Part shown: in pieces, positions 32,952-44,277 of the stretch
How positions within the stretch are numbered: the stretch's first letter is position 1
How the letters are laid out: every line of letters starts with the position of its first letter
NCBI GenBank assembly: GCA_028752905.1
Contig: JAQNBH010000126.1
Span: 62,001 to 126,000 of the forward strand
DNA length: 64,000 nt
Direction of reading: 5' to 3'
Source: Cladorhizidae sp. MBARI D1340-BT2
Taxonomy: Eukaryota; Porifera; Demospongiae; Poecilosclerida; Cladorhizidae
Translations under genes and position numbers: made by a program
The notes under the pieces: model-generated
What the model saw: only the letters and a program-made list of their open reading frames with translations
What the model was told of the DNA's origin: nothing
Database searches by the model: none

Positions 32952-35900
32952 AGGATCCACCAAAGGTTCATCCTTGTTGCGCACGGCTCGGCCCAGCAAA
33001 GCTTCAGCTCCTGCTTGTAGCCAGGAAGGAGTAATGTCCTCTTCCTCACTAGGAATTGAATTGTAGGGAGGAGAGGCAACTGGGGGATCCAGAAAAGGAG
33101 AGCGGCGGGAGAATCGTAGAAAAAGAGAATGAGGAGTTTTTCCAGTACTCCTACACTGTAAGGAACGCAAGTTGCTGAGTGCAGGGGCCAACTGCCTCTC
33201 CCAAGATTCCACGGGCAAGCGTACTTGCCGTAGTCGTAGCGTGACAGTCTTCCACAGTGTCCCATGCATCCGTTCAACTTCGCCGTTGCCCTGAGGATGA
33301 TAGCTGGTGGTTCGGGATTTGGTGACACCAAATGAATGAAGGAAATCGAGTAATTGAGAAGATTCGAACTGAGCTCCTCGGTCACTGTGCACGTTCTGAG
33401 GAGGGCCGAACAGATAGAACAGAGATGATAGGCAATTCATGACTGTTTGTATAGATTGGTTAGGTACTGGGAATGCGAAGGGGTACCGGGAGTACTCATC
33501 GATTACCGTAAAGAGGTAGCGATTAGCAGTTTTGCTGGGTTTGGGTCCCACAAAATCAATGGAAATACGTTGCCAAGGAGCGTTGGCACGAATCAATCTT
33601 CCGGGAGGAGGTCGAAGGAACCGAGGTTTCACTTCACAACAGAGCTTGCAATTACGAGTCACCTTCATCACATCTCTAAGGGTCACACTGTGATGTGAAA
33701 GCATATAAGCTTGCAACCTGCTAGCTCCTGGGTGGCCCATGGATTCGTGTAGCTTCTTGATTATCTCGAGGTTGGTTGTAGTGTCAGAAATGGCTGAACA
33801 ACGGGTGAGAGCATCAGCGACATTGTTTAGTCTACCAGGACGATAAGTTATTGTAAATCTGTAGTCTAGCATCTGTAAACGCCAACGAGCTAGTTTGGCG
33901 TTCTTGATGGACGATTTAGGCTTCCCATTAAACAGAAAACTGACTCCCTGTTGATCAACAACAACCTCGAATTCACGACCTAGTAAGAAATGGCGTAACT
34001 TATCACAAGCAGCCACTACTGAGTAGGCCTCCAATTCCACGGCAGACCAAGCTTTCTCACGGGGCGTGAGGAGATGACTAAAGAATGCAACAGGTCGTCC
34101 GTCTTGAGAGAGTGTAGCAGCAACGGAAGTACCTGAAGCATCGGTTTCCAGTCGAAGTGGTTTATTGGTGTCAGGCACTGCTAACACTGAAGATGCTATG
34201 GCTCTTTTGATCTGCTGGGTGGCGTTCTCACATGTATGGGATAAAGGAAAAGGGGCCTTTTCTGCTTTAGCTTTGAAGAGTGGGGCAGCCAATGTGGCGA
34301 AGTCTGGTACCCACTTAGAGTGGTAAACGGCTAGTCCAAGGAACCTCTCGAGCTGCTTAGTTGTTCTCGGCATAGCATAGTCCAAGATAGGACGTAATCT
34401 GGAAGGAGAAGGTTTGACAGTACCTTGCGAAATCTCATGTCCGAGGAATGTGAGTGTTGTTTTTCCTATGGAGCTTTTGGAAGAGTTGAAACGAATTCCA
34501 GCTGTGTTGGCTAATTCTTGAAACTTGGCAAGATTCATGTCATGTTCTTCTTTAGTGGATCCGGCTATCACGATGTCGTCGAGATAGTGAAAACAACCAG
34601 GAGAATCATTAATCAGTTCTCCCAGCACCCGAGCAAAAACAGCTCCGCTGTTAGTCAGTCCGAAGGGTAGTACTAGCCATTCATAAAGGCGACCGTCTCC
34701 TTCAAAGGCAGTCAATGGTTGTTCACTGGGAACCAACGGGATCTGGTGAAAAGCTGATTGCAGATCTAGAGAGCTGAAGAAGCGATATTGACTGACGCGT
34801 TCGATCAAGGGCTCGATGAGGGGTAGCGGATAAGCATCAGGCACGGTGTGAGGATTTATCGTGCCTGAATAGTCGACAACAAGTCGTGTCTTTTCCCGTA
34901 CTTCATCATGAACCACATGTAATTGGGCTCGCCAAGGAGATCTGGAAGGCTTGATCAACTTTCTTTCTAAGAGAGAAGATATTTCCTGCCGGATGAAGAG
35001 CTCGTCTGCTCGGGACCTCTTACGCGAGGGTACCCTAACAGGCTTGGTGTTAAAGGAAAACAGCGTTATCACCGATTGAGGAGAGACATTCATCAGTGAG
35101 CCAGATCGATCTTTGTCGAGTTGAGAAGCTGTTACATGCAGTGGAGGCATGGAACCCCCATAATGCACCAGCAAGGCAGAGAAATTAGCTAGTTCATTGG
35201 CTCCGAGTATAGCGCTATCACTCAGCTGAGCAGCCACGTACAGTGTGATAGGGATGAGGTGACCGTTCAACTTCACTGTTTCCTGAGCCATACCTACAAT
35301 CTTAACGTGATCTCCATTGGCAGACATGGCTCTCCTCCGAATAGGTTTGTAAGGAATGTGCATCTGCTTGGCTATCCCTAGACGTACAAGGGAAATGTCA
35401 CTGCCTGAGTCGATTAAGAAACGCAGGACGTTTCCTCTCAGGTACCCCTTGATAAATCTTCTCTGAGACACAATATCATCGTGCACAGCCGACACTGAAC
35501 CAGGGGAATCAGAGTTAGCAGAGGAAGTGTTCATGACCCCAGATCGACAAACCTTGGCAAAATGATCCTTCTTCCCACACTTACGACATGTTAGCCCTCG
35601 AGCAGGGCACTGAGATCTAAGGTGATAAGCCATTCCACACCAGCTACAGGGGTTAGCTGGAGCAGGAGGACAGAGAGATCGGCCCCGATCAGGTCGAGAG
35701 AAAGAGGTGTTGGCCACAAAGTTCTCTGCCTTTGCAGGAGGAGTGGAAAGGGAGACAGCTGTGTCTAAAGCTTGTTGTTCTAAGACTGCTGCTTCGATAG
35801 CATCCTCGAAGGTGGAGACCTTGCCAGCTTTGGTAGCTATTCCATAAGCTCGACAGACAGCTTGTCTGATAGATTCGTTCCTTACTCCAGAAGCAAACAC

Positions 35901-36329
35901 ATCACGCATGGCTTGATTGATATAATTGTCAGGGTAGGAACAGTAGCGAGCACCCAACCTGATCTTGGAAGCATAGTCCATTAACGTTTGACCAGGTGGC
36001 TGTACAGTTCTGGCTAACGAGACTCTCTCTGCTAGGGCGTTACGATCACCCTCGAAACGAGCCCGAAGAAATTCCAGAGCATCTTCCATTCTGTTGGAAC
36101 CATGCTCTACTTCATAGTAGTGTTGCCTCGCTAGGTCATCTACACAAAGGAGTAGCAAATCCAGCTGCTTGGACACGGGAGGTTCGGTAACACGGATGTA
36201 GGCCAACCAGGTTCGCGAGAAGGCAGAAAACGAGCAGGAAGAGGTAGAATCGAAACGGGGAGGAAGACGAACGTGCGAAGAGGCAACATGGAGAGGACGT
36301 TCAGGAGCTTCGAGGTCTTCAACAGACAT
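32919..36329 (-). CDS. Ty3/Gypsy Gag-Pol polyprotein
   Basis: One 1136-codon frame fusing Gag and Pol without a frameshift. Gag occupies residues 1-270, with zinc-knuckle Cys/His at about 228-241 and a classical CCHC at C248/C251/H256/C261. Aspartic protease has D307 in FLIDSGSD. Reverse transcriptase is at about 440-640, with D522 and YLDD at 582-585. RNase H is at about 725-845, with D730 and E765 region; the usual TDH is VDQ near 792. The integrase zinc-binding HHCC is at H861, H866, C894 and C897. The integrase core has D925, D983 and E1019, a D-57-D-35-E spacing. It would copy element RNA into DNA and integrate it. The ATG is only 20 bp from the 5' LTR. The last residues are read from the truncated LTR, so the natural C-terminus is lost. 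Confidence 0.9.
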   Translation of the reverse strand: MSVEDLEAPERPLHVASSHVRLPPRFDSTSSCSFSAFSRTWLAYIRVTEPPVSKQLDLLLLCVDDLARQHYYEVEHGSNRMEDALEFLRARFEGDRNALAERVSLARTVQPPGQTLMDYASKIRLGARYCSYPDNYINQAMRDVFASGVRNESIRQAVCRAYGIATKAGKVSTFEDAIEAAVLEQQALDTAVSLSTPPAKAENFVANTSFSRPDRGRSLCPPAPANPCSWCGMAYHLRSQCPARGLTCRKCGKKDHFAKVCRSGVMNTSSANSDSPGSVSAVHDDIVSQRRFIKGYLRGNVLRFLIDSGSDISLVRLGIAKQMHIPYKPIRRRAMSANGDHVKIVGMAQETVKLNGHLIPITLYVAAQLSDSAILGANELANFSALLVHYGGSMPPLHVTASQLDKDRSGSLMNVSPQSVITLFSFNTKPVRVPSRKRSRADELFIRQEISSLLERKLIKPSRSPWRAQLHVVHDEVREKTRLVVDYSGTINPHTVPDAYPLPLIEPLIERVSQYRFFSSLDLQSAFHQIPLVPSEQPLTAFEGDGRLYEWLVLPFGLTNSGAVFARVLGELINDSPGCFHYLDDIVIAGSTKEEHDMNLAKFQELANTAGIRFNSSKSSIGKTTLTFLGHEISQGTVKPSPSRLRPILDYAMPRTTKQLERFLGLAVYHSKWVPDFATLAAPLFKAKAEKAPFPLSHTCENATQQIKRAIASSVLAVPDTNKPLRLETDASGTSVAATLSQDGRPVAFFSHLLTPREKAWSAVELEAYSVVAACDKLRHFLLGREFEVVVDQQGVSFLFNGKPKSSIKNAKLARWRLQMLDYRFTITYRPGRLNNVADALTRCSAISDTTTNLEIIKKLHESMGHPGASRLQAYMLSHHSVTLRDVMKVTRNCKLCCEVKPRFLRPPPGRLIRANAPWQRISIDFVGPKPSKTANRYLFTVIDEYSRYPFAFPVPNQSIQTVMNCLSSLFYLFGPPQNVHSDRGAQFESSQLLDFLHSFGVTKSRTTSYHPQGNGEVERMHGTLWKTVTLRLRQVRLPVESWERQLAPALSNLRSLQCRSTGKTPHSLFLRFSRRSPFLDPPVASPPYNSIPSEEEDITPSWLQAGAEALLGRAVRNKDEPLVDPVSLLCCNCIE

Positions 36330-36349
36330 GACAAAACTTGAGTGAAATT

Positions 36350-36639
36350 TGTAGTAATCCTGTCACTGTTAGGATTTGAACGTTCTTATTATTTCACTCT
36401 ATGCAATTACAACACAACAAGGACACCATAAGTAAACATCAACATGACAGAAAAGACAAGACATACCAAGTTTGACACAAGCTTAGAGAAGTCACAATAC
36501 AAGGATTGGCAAGGATAGCAAGACAATACAGACTAGCGGTTCTAAGAAATAACGTGGTGTGATCCGATTGATGACGTTGCTGACTTCGTGATGATGTCAT
36601 CGCGCAAGTCAACTATTTCTCTCACTCTAATACACCACA
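36350..36639 (-). repeat. 5' LTR of Gypsy element, 290 bp
   Basis: The inner edge is set by the match to the outer edge of the left LTR; the outer edge is set by the CCCTC duplication. On the minus strand it starts TGTGGTGTATTAGAG and ends GGATTACTACA. Near its start it has TGACATCATC and AACGTCATC, resembling CRE/ATF sites, which may be promoter elements (inference). Immediately downstream I see no TGG-type tRNA primer-binding site. Confidence 0.85.
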
Positions 36640-38538
36640 CCCTCCTCTACCAATAAGAGGTCACACTAACAAGAACCTTCCCTGCCCTCCTGTACCAATA
36701 AGAGGTCACACTAACAAGAACCTTCCCTGCCCTCCTGTACCAATAAGAGGTCACACTAACAAGAACCTTCCCTGCCAATAAGAGGCCACACTAACAAGAA
36801 CCTTCCCTGCCCTCCTCTACCAATAAGAGGCCACACTAACAAGAACCTTTCCTACCCTCCTCTACCAATAAGAGGTCACACTAACAAGAACCTTCCCTGC
36901 CCTCCTCTACCAATAAGAGGTCACACTAACAAGAACCTTCCATACTCTCCTCTACCAATAAGATGTCACACTAACAAGAACCTTCCCTGCCCTCCTGTAC
37001 CAATAAGAGGTCACACTAACAAGAACCTTCCCTGCCCTCCTCTACCAATAAGAGGCCACACTAACAAGAACCTTCCCTGCCCTCCTGTACCAATAAGAGG
37101 TCACACTAACAAGAACCTTCCCTGCCCTCCTCTACCAATAAGAGGCCACACTAACAAGAACCTTCCCTACCCTCCTCTACCAATAAGAGGTCACACTAAC
37201 AAGAACCTTCCCTGCCCTCCTCTACCAATAAGAGGTCACACTAACAAGAACCTTCCCTCTCCTCCTCTACCAATAAGAGGTCATACTAACAAGAACCTTC
37301 CCTACCCTCCTCTACCAATAAGAGGTCACACTAACAAGAACCTTCCCTCTCCTCCTCTACCAATAAGAGGTCACACTAACAAGAACCTTCCATACTCTCC
37401 TCTACCAATAAGATGTCACACTAACAAGAACCTTCCCTGCCCTCCTGTACCAATAAGAGGTCACACTAACAAGAACCTTCCCTGCCCTCCTCTACCAATA
37501 AGAGGCCACACTAACAAGAACCTTCCCTACCCTCCTCTACCAATAAGATGTCACACTAACAAGAACCTTCCCTGCCCTCCTGTACCAATAAGAGGTCACA
37601 CTAACAAGAACCTTCCCTGCCCTCCTCTACCAATAAGAGGCCACACTAACAAGAACCTTCCCTACCCTCCTCTACCAATAAGAGGTCACACTAACAAGAA
37701 CCTTCCCTGCCCTCCTCTACCAATAAGAGGTCACACTAACAAGAACCTTCCCTCTCCTCCTCTACCAATAAGAGGTCATACTAACAAGAACCTTCCCTAC
37801 CCTCCTCTACCAATAAGAGGTCACACTAACAAGAACCTTCCCTCTCCTCCATTACCAATAAGAGGTCACACTAACAAGAACCTTCCCTACCCTCTTCTAC
37901 CAATAAGAGGTCATACTAACAAGAACCTTCCCTACCCTCCTCTACCAATAAGAGGTCACACTAACAAGAACCTTCCCTCTCCTCCTCTACCAATAAGAGG
38001 TCACACTAACAAGAACCTTCCCTACCCTCCTCTACCAATAAGAGGCCACACTAACAAGAACCTTCCCTCTCCTCCTCTACCAATAAGAGGTCACACTAAC
38101 AAGAACCTTCCCTACCCTCCTCTACCAATAAGAGGTCACACTAACAAGAACCTTCCCTCTCCTCCTCTACCAATAAGAGGCCACACTAACAAGAACCTTC
38201 CCTACCCTCCTCTACCAATAAGAGGTCACACTAACAAGAACCTTCCCTGCCCTCCTGTACCAATAAGAGGTCACACTAACAAGAACCTTCCCTGCCCTCC
38301 TCTACCAATAAGAGGTCACACTAACAAGAACCTTCCCTGCCCTCCTGTACCAATAAGAGGTCACACTAACAAGAACCTTCCCTGCCCTCCTCTACCAATA
38401 AGAGGTCACACTAACAAGAACCTTCCCTGCCCTCCTGTACCAATAAGAGGTCACACTAACAAGAACCTTCCCTGCCCTCCTCTACCAATAAGAGGTCACA
38501 CTAACAAGAACCTTCCCTGCCCTCCTCTACCAATAAGA
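36640..38538 (+). repeat. 45-bp satellite array, right arm (about 42 copies)
   Basis: Continuation of the 45-bp array after the Gypsy insertion. The unit order from about 36735 to 38299 matches 31760-32874 on the other side of the insertion. The offset is 4975 bp at first and 5425 bp later, that is, ten extra units. The array ends in CCAATAAGAGCTTGTAAATT. Confidence 0.92.
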
Positions 38539-38793
38539 GCTTGTAAATTAACCATAAAAAGTAACAAAGGACACAGGAAGTGTGCAGTACTGGAGGCCTG
38601 GTTGGTGTAGATATATATACTTCCTGCTCAAGATGAAGGAACTTGTGTCTGGTATTATTTGGGTGGAGATACTTTGTCTTCATCGTTGGAACTGTTTGTT
38701 GGTCACACATCACGTTCCACTGTTGGGATTGAGATTGGGGGAGGGTGCGTTGCTTACGTTTGTTTGTCGGTCCTCATAATGAGTCTTGGGGGT

Positions 38794-38830
<37 letters not shown>

Positions 38831-39517
38831 GGGGATGTTGCTATTAGAGGGCATTCCTAATGGATCTTGTAGACTGAAGAAGAAGTGTAAATTGTTATTG
38901 CTTGTGGCAGAGATTGTGATGATGTAATAGTAACCAGGCCAACTATGATTAATGCATTTCTATTGGATACTTGACTGGCTCCGCAGAGTTTGGAGATGGA
39001 GGAGTTGGATTCTTCAGATGTGGTGTTTAGTTACCCTATACTACACACACACCTCTGGTCCCCATGTCTATCCCTATGGCAACGTCCTCTACCTAACTGG
39101 CAGGGAGTGCAACTAATCGAACAAGCGGACATGAAATGATGGGCGGAGTTTCACTCTCTAGGACCCACCTCACTGAGTAAGTATAACTGTGGGTATGGGT
39201 GGAGAGAGATGGAATATAATATATAGCCAGCACTGGACAATGTTCAGAGTATGAGCATACTAAATCTCTTATTCAGCAATGCCATGAAAATTTCAAAAAT
39301 GATCCGTTCTACGTGTAAATAAGCTCAACATTTAATTAGCAAGCCACTTTTCTGTGTAGTGGCCTAGTGGAGATGGTTGAAGTTTGTGGCACTAATTGTT
39401 CCTCTTTACACAGAGAGAAGACTCGGAGGCAAACACCTGCTCTTAGCCCAAGATTTGCCCTGTGGGCAGCTCACTTTGTCGTAACCTGGCTTCCAGCTGC
39501 ACCTTCATAAGCCTGAA
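38539..39517. other. Unassigned sequence with a 36-nt poly(G) run
   Basis: No repeat array and no recognisable gene. The outstanding feature is an uninterrupted run of 36 G at 38794-38829. Short open frames of 60-70 codons overlap this run and have no recognisable content. An exon with acceptor near 38995 is possible but I cannot support it. Confidence 0.6.
38794..38829 (+). repeat. Poly(G) tract, 36 G
   Basis: Thirty-six consecutive G, preceded by GGGGGT and followed by AGGGG. Other long G runs in the window are at 4262-4284 (23), 8098-8118 (21) and 61441-61460 (20). Runs this long can form G-quadruplexes and are prone to length error in both replication and sequencing. Confidence 0.8.
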
Positions 39518-42500
39518 GCTGCACCATCACAAGCTCTCTCCATTCTTTAAGTACAGCTGCACCTTCACAAGCTCTCTCCATTCTTTAAGTACAGCTGCAC
39601 CTTCACAAGCTCTCTCCATTCTTTAAGTACAGCTGCACCTTCACAAGCTCTCTCCATTCTTTAAGTACAGCTGCACCCTCACAAGCTCTCTCCATTCTTT
39701 AAGTACAGCTGCACCCTCACAAGCTCTCTCCATTCTTTAAGGACAGCTGCACCTTCACAAGCTCTCTCCATTCATTAAGTACAGCTGCACCTTCACAAGC
39801 TCTCTCCATTCTTTAAGTACAGCTGCACCTTCACAAGCTCTCTCCATTCTTTAAGTACAGCTGCACCTTCACAAGCTCTCTCCATTCATTAAGTACAGCT
39901 GCACCTTCACAAGCTCTCTCCATTCTTTAAGTACAGCTGCACCTTCACAAGCTCTCTCCATTCTTTAAGTACAGCTGCACCCTCACAAGCTCTCTCCATT
40001 CTTTAAGTACAGCTGCACCCTCACAAGCTCTCTCCATTCTTTAAGTACAGCTGCACCCTCACAAGCTCTCTCCATTCTTTAAGTACAGCTGCACCCTCAC
40101 AAGCTCTCTCCATTCTTTAAGTACAGCTGCACCCTCACAAGCTCTCTCCATTCTTTAAGTACAGCTGCACCTTCACAAGCTCTCTCCATTCTTTAAGTAC
40201 AGCTGCACCCTCACAAGCTCTCTCCATTCTTTAAGGACAGCTGCACCCTCACAAGCTCTCTCCATTCTTTAAGTACAGCTGCACCTTCACAAGCTCTCTC
40301 CATTCTTTAAGTACAGCTGCACCTTCACAAGCTCTCTCCATTCTTTAAGTACAGCTGCACCCTCACAAGCTCTCTCCATTCTTTAAGTACAGCTGCACCT
40401 TCACAAGCTCTCTCCATTCTTTAAGTACAGCTGCACCCTCACAAGCTCTCTCCATTCTTTAAGTACAGCTGCACCTTCACAAGCTCTCTCCATTCTTTAA
40501 GTACAGCTGCACCCTCACAAGCTCTCTCCATTCTTTAAGGACAGCTGCACCCTCACAAGCTCTCTCCATTCTTTAAGTACAGCTGCACCTTCACAAGCTC
40601 TCTCCATTCTTTAAGTACAGCTGCACCTTCACAAGCTCTCTCCATTCTTTAAGTACAGCTGCACCTTCACAAGCTCTCTCCATTCTTTAAGTACAGCTGC
40701 ACCTTCACAAGCTCTCTCCATTCTTTAAGTACAGCTGCACCTTCACAAGCTCTCTCCATTCTTTAAGTACAGCTGCACCCTCACAAGCTCTCTCCATTCT
40801 TTAAGTACAGCTGCACCCTCACAAGCTCTCTCCATTCTTTAAGTACAGCTGCACCCTCACAAGCTCTCTCCATTCTTTAAGTACAGCTGCACCATCACAA
40901 GCTCTCTCCATTCTTTAAGTACAGCTGCACCTTCACAAGCTCTCTCCATTCTTTAAGTACAGCTGCACCCTCACAAGCTCTCTCCATTCTTTAAGTACAG
41001 CTGCACCCTCACAAGCTCTCTCCATTCTTTAAGTACAGCTGCACCTTCACAAGCTCTCTCCATTCTTTAAGTACAGCTGCACCTTCACAAGCTCTCTCCA
41101 TTCTTTAAGTACAGCTGCACCTTCACAAGCTCTCTCCATTCTTTAAGTACAGCTGCACCTTCACAAGCTCTCTCCATTCTTTAAGTACAGCTGTACCTTC
41201 ACAAGCTCTCTCCATTCTTTAAGTACAGCTGTACCTTCACAAGCTCTCTCCATTCTTTAAGTACAGCTGCACCTTCACAAGCTCTCTCCATTCTTTAAGT
41301 ACAGCTGCACCTTCACAAGCTCTCTCCATTCTTTAAGTACAGCTGCACCCTCACAAGCTCTCTCCATTCTTTAAGTACAGCTGCACCATCACAAGCTCTC
41401 TCCATTCTTTAAGTACAGCTGCACCTTCACAAGCTCTCTCCATTCTTTAAGTACAGCTGCACCCTCACAAGCTCTCTCCATTCTTTAAGTACAGCTGCAC
41501 CCTCACAAGCTCTCTCCATTCTTTAAGTACAGCTGCACCTTCACAAGCTCTCTCCATTCTTTAAGTACAGCTGCACCCTCACAAGCTCTCTCCATTCTTT
41601 AAGGACAGCTGCACCCTCACAAGCTCTCTCCATTCTTTAAGTACAGCTGCACCTTCACAAGCTCTCTCCATTCTTTAAGTACAGCTGCACCCTCACAAGC
41701 TCTCTCCATTCATTAAGTACAGCTGCACCTTCACAAGCTCTCTCCATTCTTTAAGTACAGCTGCACCCTCACAAGCTCTCTCCATTCTTTAAGTACAGCT
41801 GCACCTTCACAAGCTCTCTCCATTCATTAAGTACAGCTGCACCCTCACAAGCTCTCTCCATTCTTTAAGTACAGCTGCACCTTCACAAGCTCTCTCCATT
41901 CTTTAAGTACAGCTGCACCTTCACAAGCTCTCTCCATTCTTTAAGTACAGCTGCACCTTCACAAGCTCTCTCCATTCTTTAAGTACAGCTGCACCTTCAC
42001 AAGCTCTCTCCATTCTTTAAGTACAGCTGCACCCTCACAGGCTCTCTCCATTCTTTAAGTACAGCTGCACCTTCACAAGCTCTCTCCATTCATTAAGTAT
42101 AGCTGCACCTTCACAAGCTCTCTCTATTCTTTAAGTACAGCTGTACCCTCACAAGCTCTCTCCATTCTTTAAGTACAGCTGCACCTTCACAAGCTCTCTC
42201 CATTCTTTAAGTACAGCTGCACCTTCACAAGCTCTCTCCATTCTTTAAGTACAGCTGCACCCTCACAAGCTCTCTCCATTCTTTAAGTACAGCTGCACCA
42301 TCACAAGCTCTCTCCATTCTTTAAGTACAGCTGCACCTTCACAAGCTCTCTCCATTCTTTAAGTACAGCTGCACCCTCACAAGCTCTCTCCATTCTTTAA
42401 GGACAGCTGCACCCTCACAGGCTCTCTCCATTCTTTAAGTACAGCTGCACCTTCACAAGCTCTCTCCATTCTTTAAGTACAGCTGCACCTTCACAAGCTC

Positions 42501-44080
42501 TCTCCATTCTTTAAGTACAGCTGCACCTTCACAAGCTCTCTCCATTCTTTAAGTACAGCTGCACCCTCACAAGCTCTCTCCATTCTTTAAGTACAGCTGC
42601 ACCCTCACAAGCTCTCTCCATTCTTTAAGTACAGCTGCACCCTCACAAGCTCTCTCCATTCTTTAAGTACAGCTGCACCTTCACAAGCTCTCTCCATTCT
42701 TTAAGTACAGCTGCACCCTCACAAGCTCTCTCCATTCTTTAAGTACAGCTGCACCTTCACAAGCTCTCTCCATTCTTTAAGTACAGCTGCACCTTCACAA
42801 GCTCTCTCCATTCTTTAAGTACAGCTGCACCCTCACAAGCTCTCTCCATTCTTTAAGTACAGCTGCACCCTCACAAGCTCTCTCCATTCTTTAAGTACAA
42901 CTGCACCCTCAAAGGCTCTCTCCATTCTTTAAGTACAGCTGCACCCTCACAAGCTCTCTCCATTCTTTCAGTACAGCTGCACCTTCACAAGCTGTCTCCA
43001 TTCTTTAAGTACAGCTGTACCTTCACAAGCTCTCTCCATTCTTTAAGTACAGCTGCACCTTCACAAGCTCTCTTTAAGTACAGCTGCACCTTCACAAGCT
43101 CTCTCCATTCTTTAAGTACAGCTGCACCTTCACAAGCTCTCTCCATTCTTTAAGTACAGCTGCACCTTCACAAGCTGTCTCCATTCTTTAAGTACAGCTG
43201 CACCTTCACAAGCTCTCTCCATTCTTTAAGTACAGCTGCACCTTCACAAGCTCTCTCCATTCTTTAAGTACAGCTGCACCATCACAAGCTCTCTCCATTC
43301 TTTAAGTACAGCTGCACCTTCACAAGCTCTCTCCATTCTTTAAGTACAGCTGCACCTTCACAAGCTCTCTCCATTCTTTAAGTACAGCTGCACCTTCACA
43401 AGCTCTCTCCATTCTTTAAGTACAGCTGCACCTTCACAAGCTCTCTCCATTCTTTAAGTACAGCTGCACCTTCACAAGCTCTCTCCATTCTTTAAGTACA
43501 GCTGCACCTTCACAAGCTCTCTCCATTCTTTAAGTACAGCTGCACCCTCACAAGCTCTCTCCATTCTTTAAGTACAGCTGCACCCTCACAAGCTCTCTCC
43601 ATTCTTTAAGTACAGCTGCACCTTCACAAGCTCTCTCCATTCTTTAAGTACAGCTGTACCTTCACAAGCTCTCTCCATTCTTTAAGTACAGCTGCACCTT
43701 CACAAGCTCTCTCCATTCTTTAAGTACAGCTGCACCTTCACAAGCTCTCTCCATTCTTTAAGTACAGCTGCACCTTCACAAGCTCTCTCCATTCTTTAAG
43801 TACAGCTGCACCTTCACAAGCTCTCTCCATTCTTTAAGTACAGCTGCACCTTCACAAGCTCTCTCCATTCTTTAAGTACAGCTGCACCCTCACAAGCTCT
43901 CTCCATTCTTTAAGTACAGCTGCACCTTCACAAGCTCTCTCCATTCTTTAAGTACAGCTGCACCTTCACAAGCTCTCTCCATTCTTTAAGTACAGCTGCA
44001 CCTTCACAAGCTCTCTCCATTCTTTAAGTACAGCTGCACCTTCACAAGCTCTCTCCATTCTTTAAGTACAGCTGCACCCT
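39518..44080 (+). repeat. 38-bp satellite array (about 120 copies)
   Basis: Unit with core CAGCTGCACCTTCACAAGCT, followed by CTCTCCATTCTTTAAGTA. Variants are TTCAC/CTCAC, GTACAG/GGACAG and CATTCATT. One unit near 43070 is about 7 bp short. The period is not a multiple of three, so no long open frame occurs. Each unit has a CAGCTG palindrome. Confidence 0.93.
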
Positions 44081-44097
44081 ATTACAAGCTTACACTT

Positions 44098-44219
44098 CTG
44101 TAGGCTACCACTTATATACCTGACATGTCAGCTGTGGCACTGCATGTATCCAATAGCTCTGTAGGCTACCACTTATATACCTGACATGTCAGCTGTGGCA
44201 CTGCATGTATCCAATAGCG
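44098..44219 (+). repeat. 61-bp tandem duplication
   Basis: TAGGCTACCACTTATATACC at 44101 recurs at 44162 with the rest of the 61-bp unit essentially identical, including ACATGTCAGCTGTGGCACTG. Confidence 0.9.
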
Positions 44220-44277
44220 AAGAGGAGGTTGACTTTGGCTTAAGGAGTTGCTCACTTCTTCAGAGAAAGCTCATCTT

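Larger units (their letters stand above)
32875..36639 (-). mobile_element. Ty3/Gypsy LTR retrotransposon, young, truncated 3' LTR
   Basis: A 3765-bp insertion inside the 45-bp satellite. CCCTC flanks it at 32870-32874 and 36640-36644, a 5-bp target duplication. The outer ends are TGTAG... and ...CCACA. The right LTR (5' LTR for this minus-strand element) is 290 bp; the left one keeps only its terminal 77 bp, identical as far as I can read. The single gag-pol ORF fills the interior. The missing LTR portion holds the U3 promoter and sits directly after the ORF, so this copy looks damaged by an internal deletion although its ORF is open. Confidence 0.88.

Noticed and set aside
39518..44080. Possible CRISPR-like array
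   Set aside because: Units are contiguous 38-bp tandem repeats with no unique spacers, and the window is eukaryotic.
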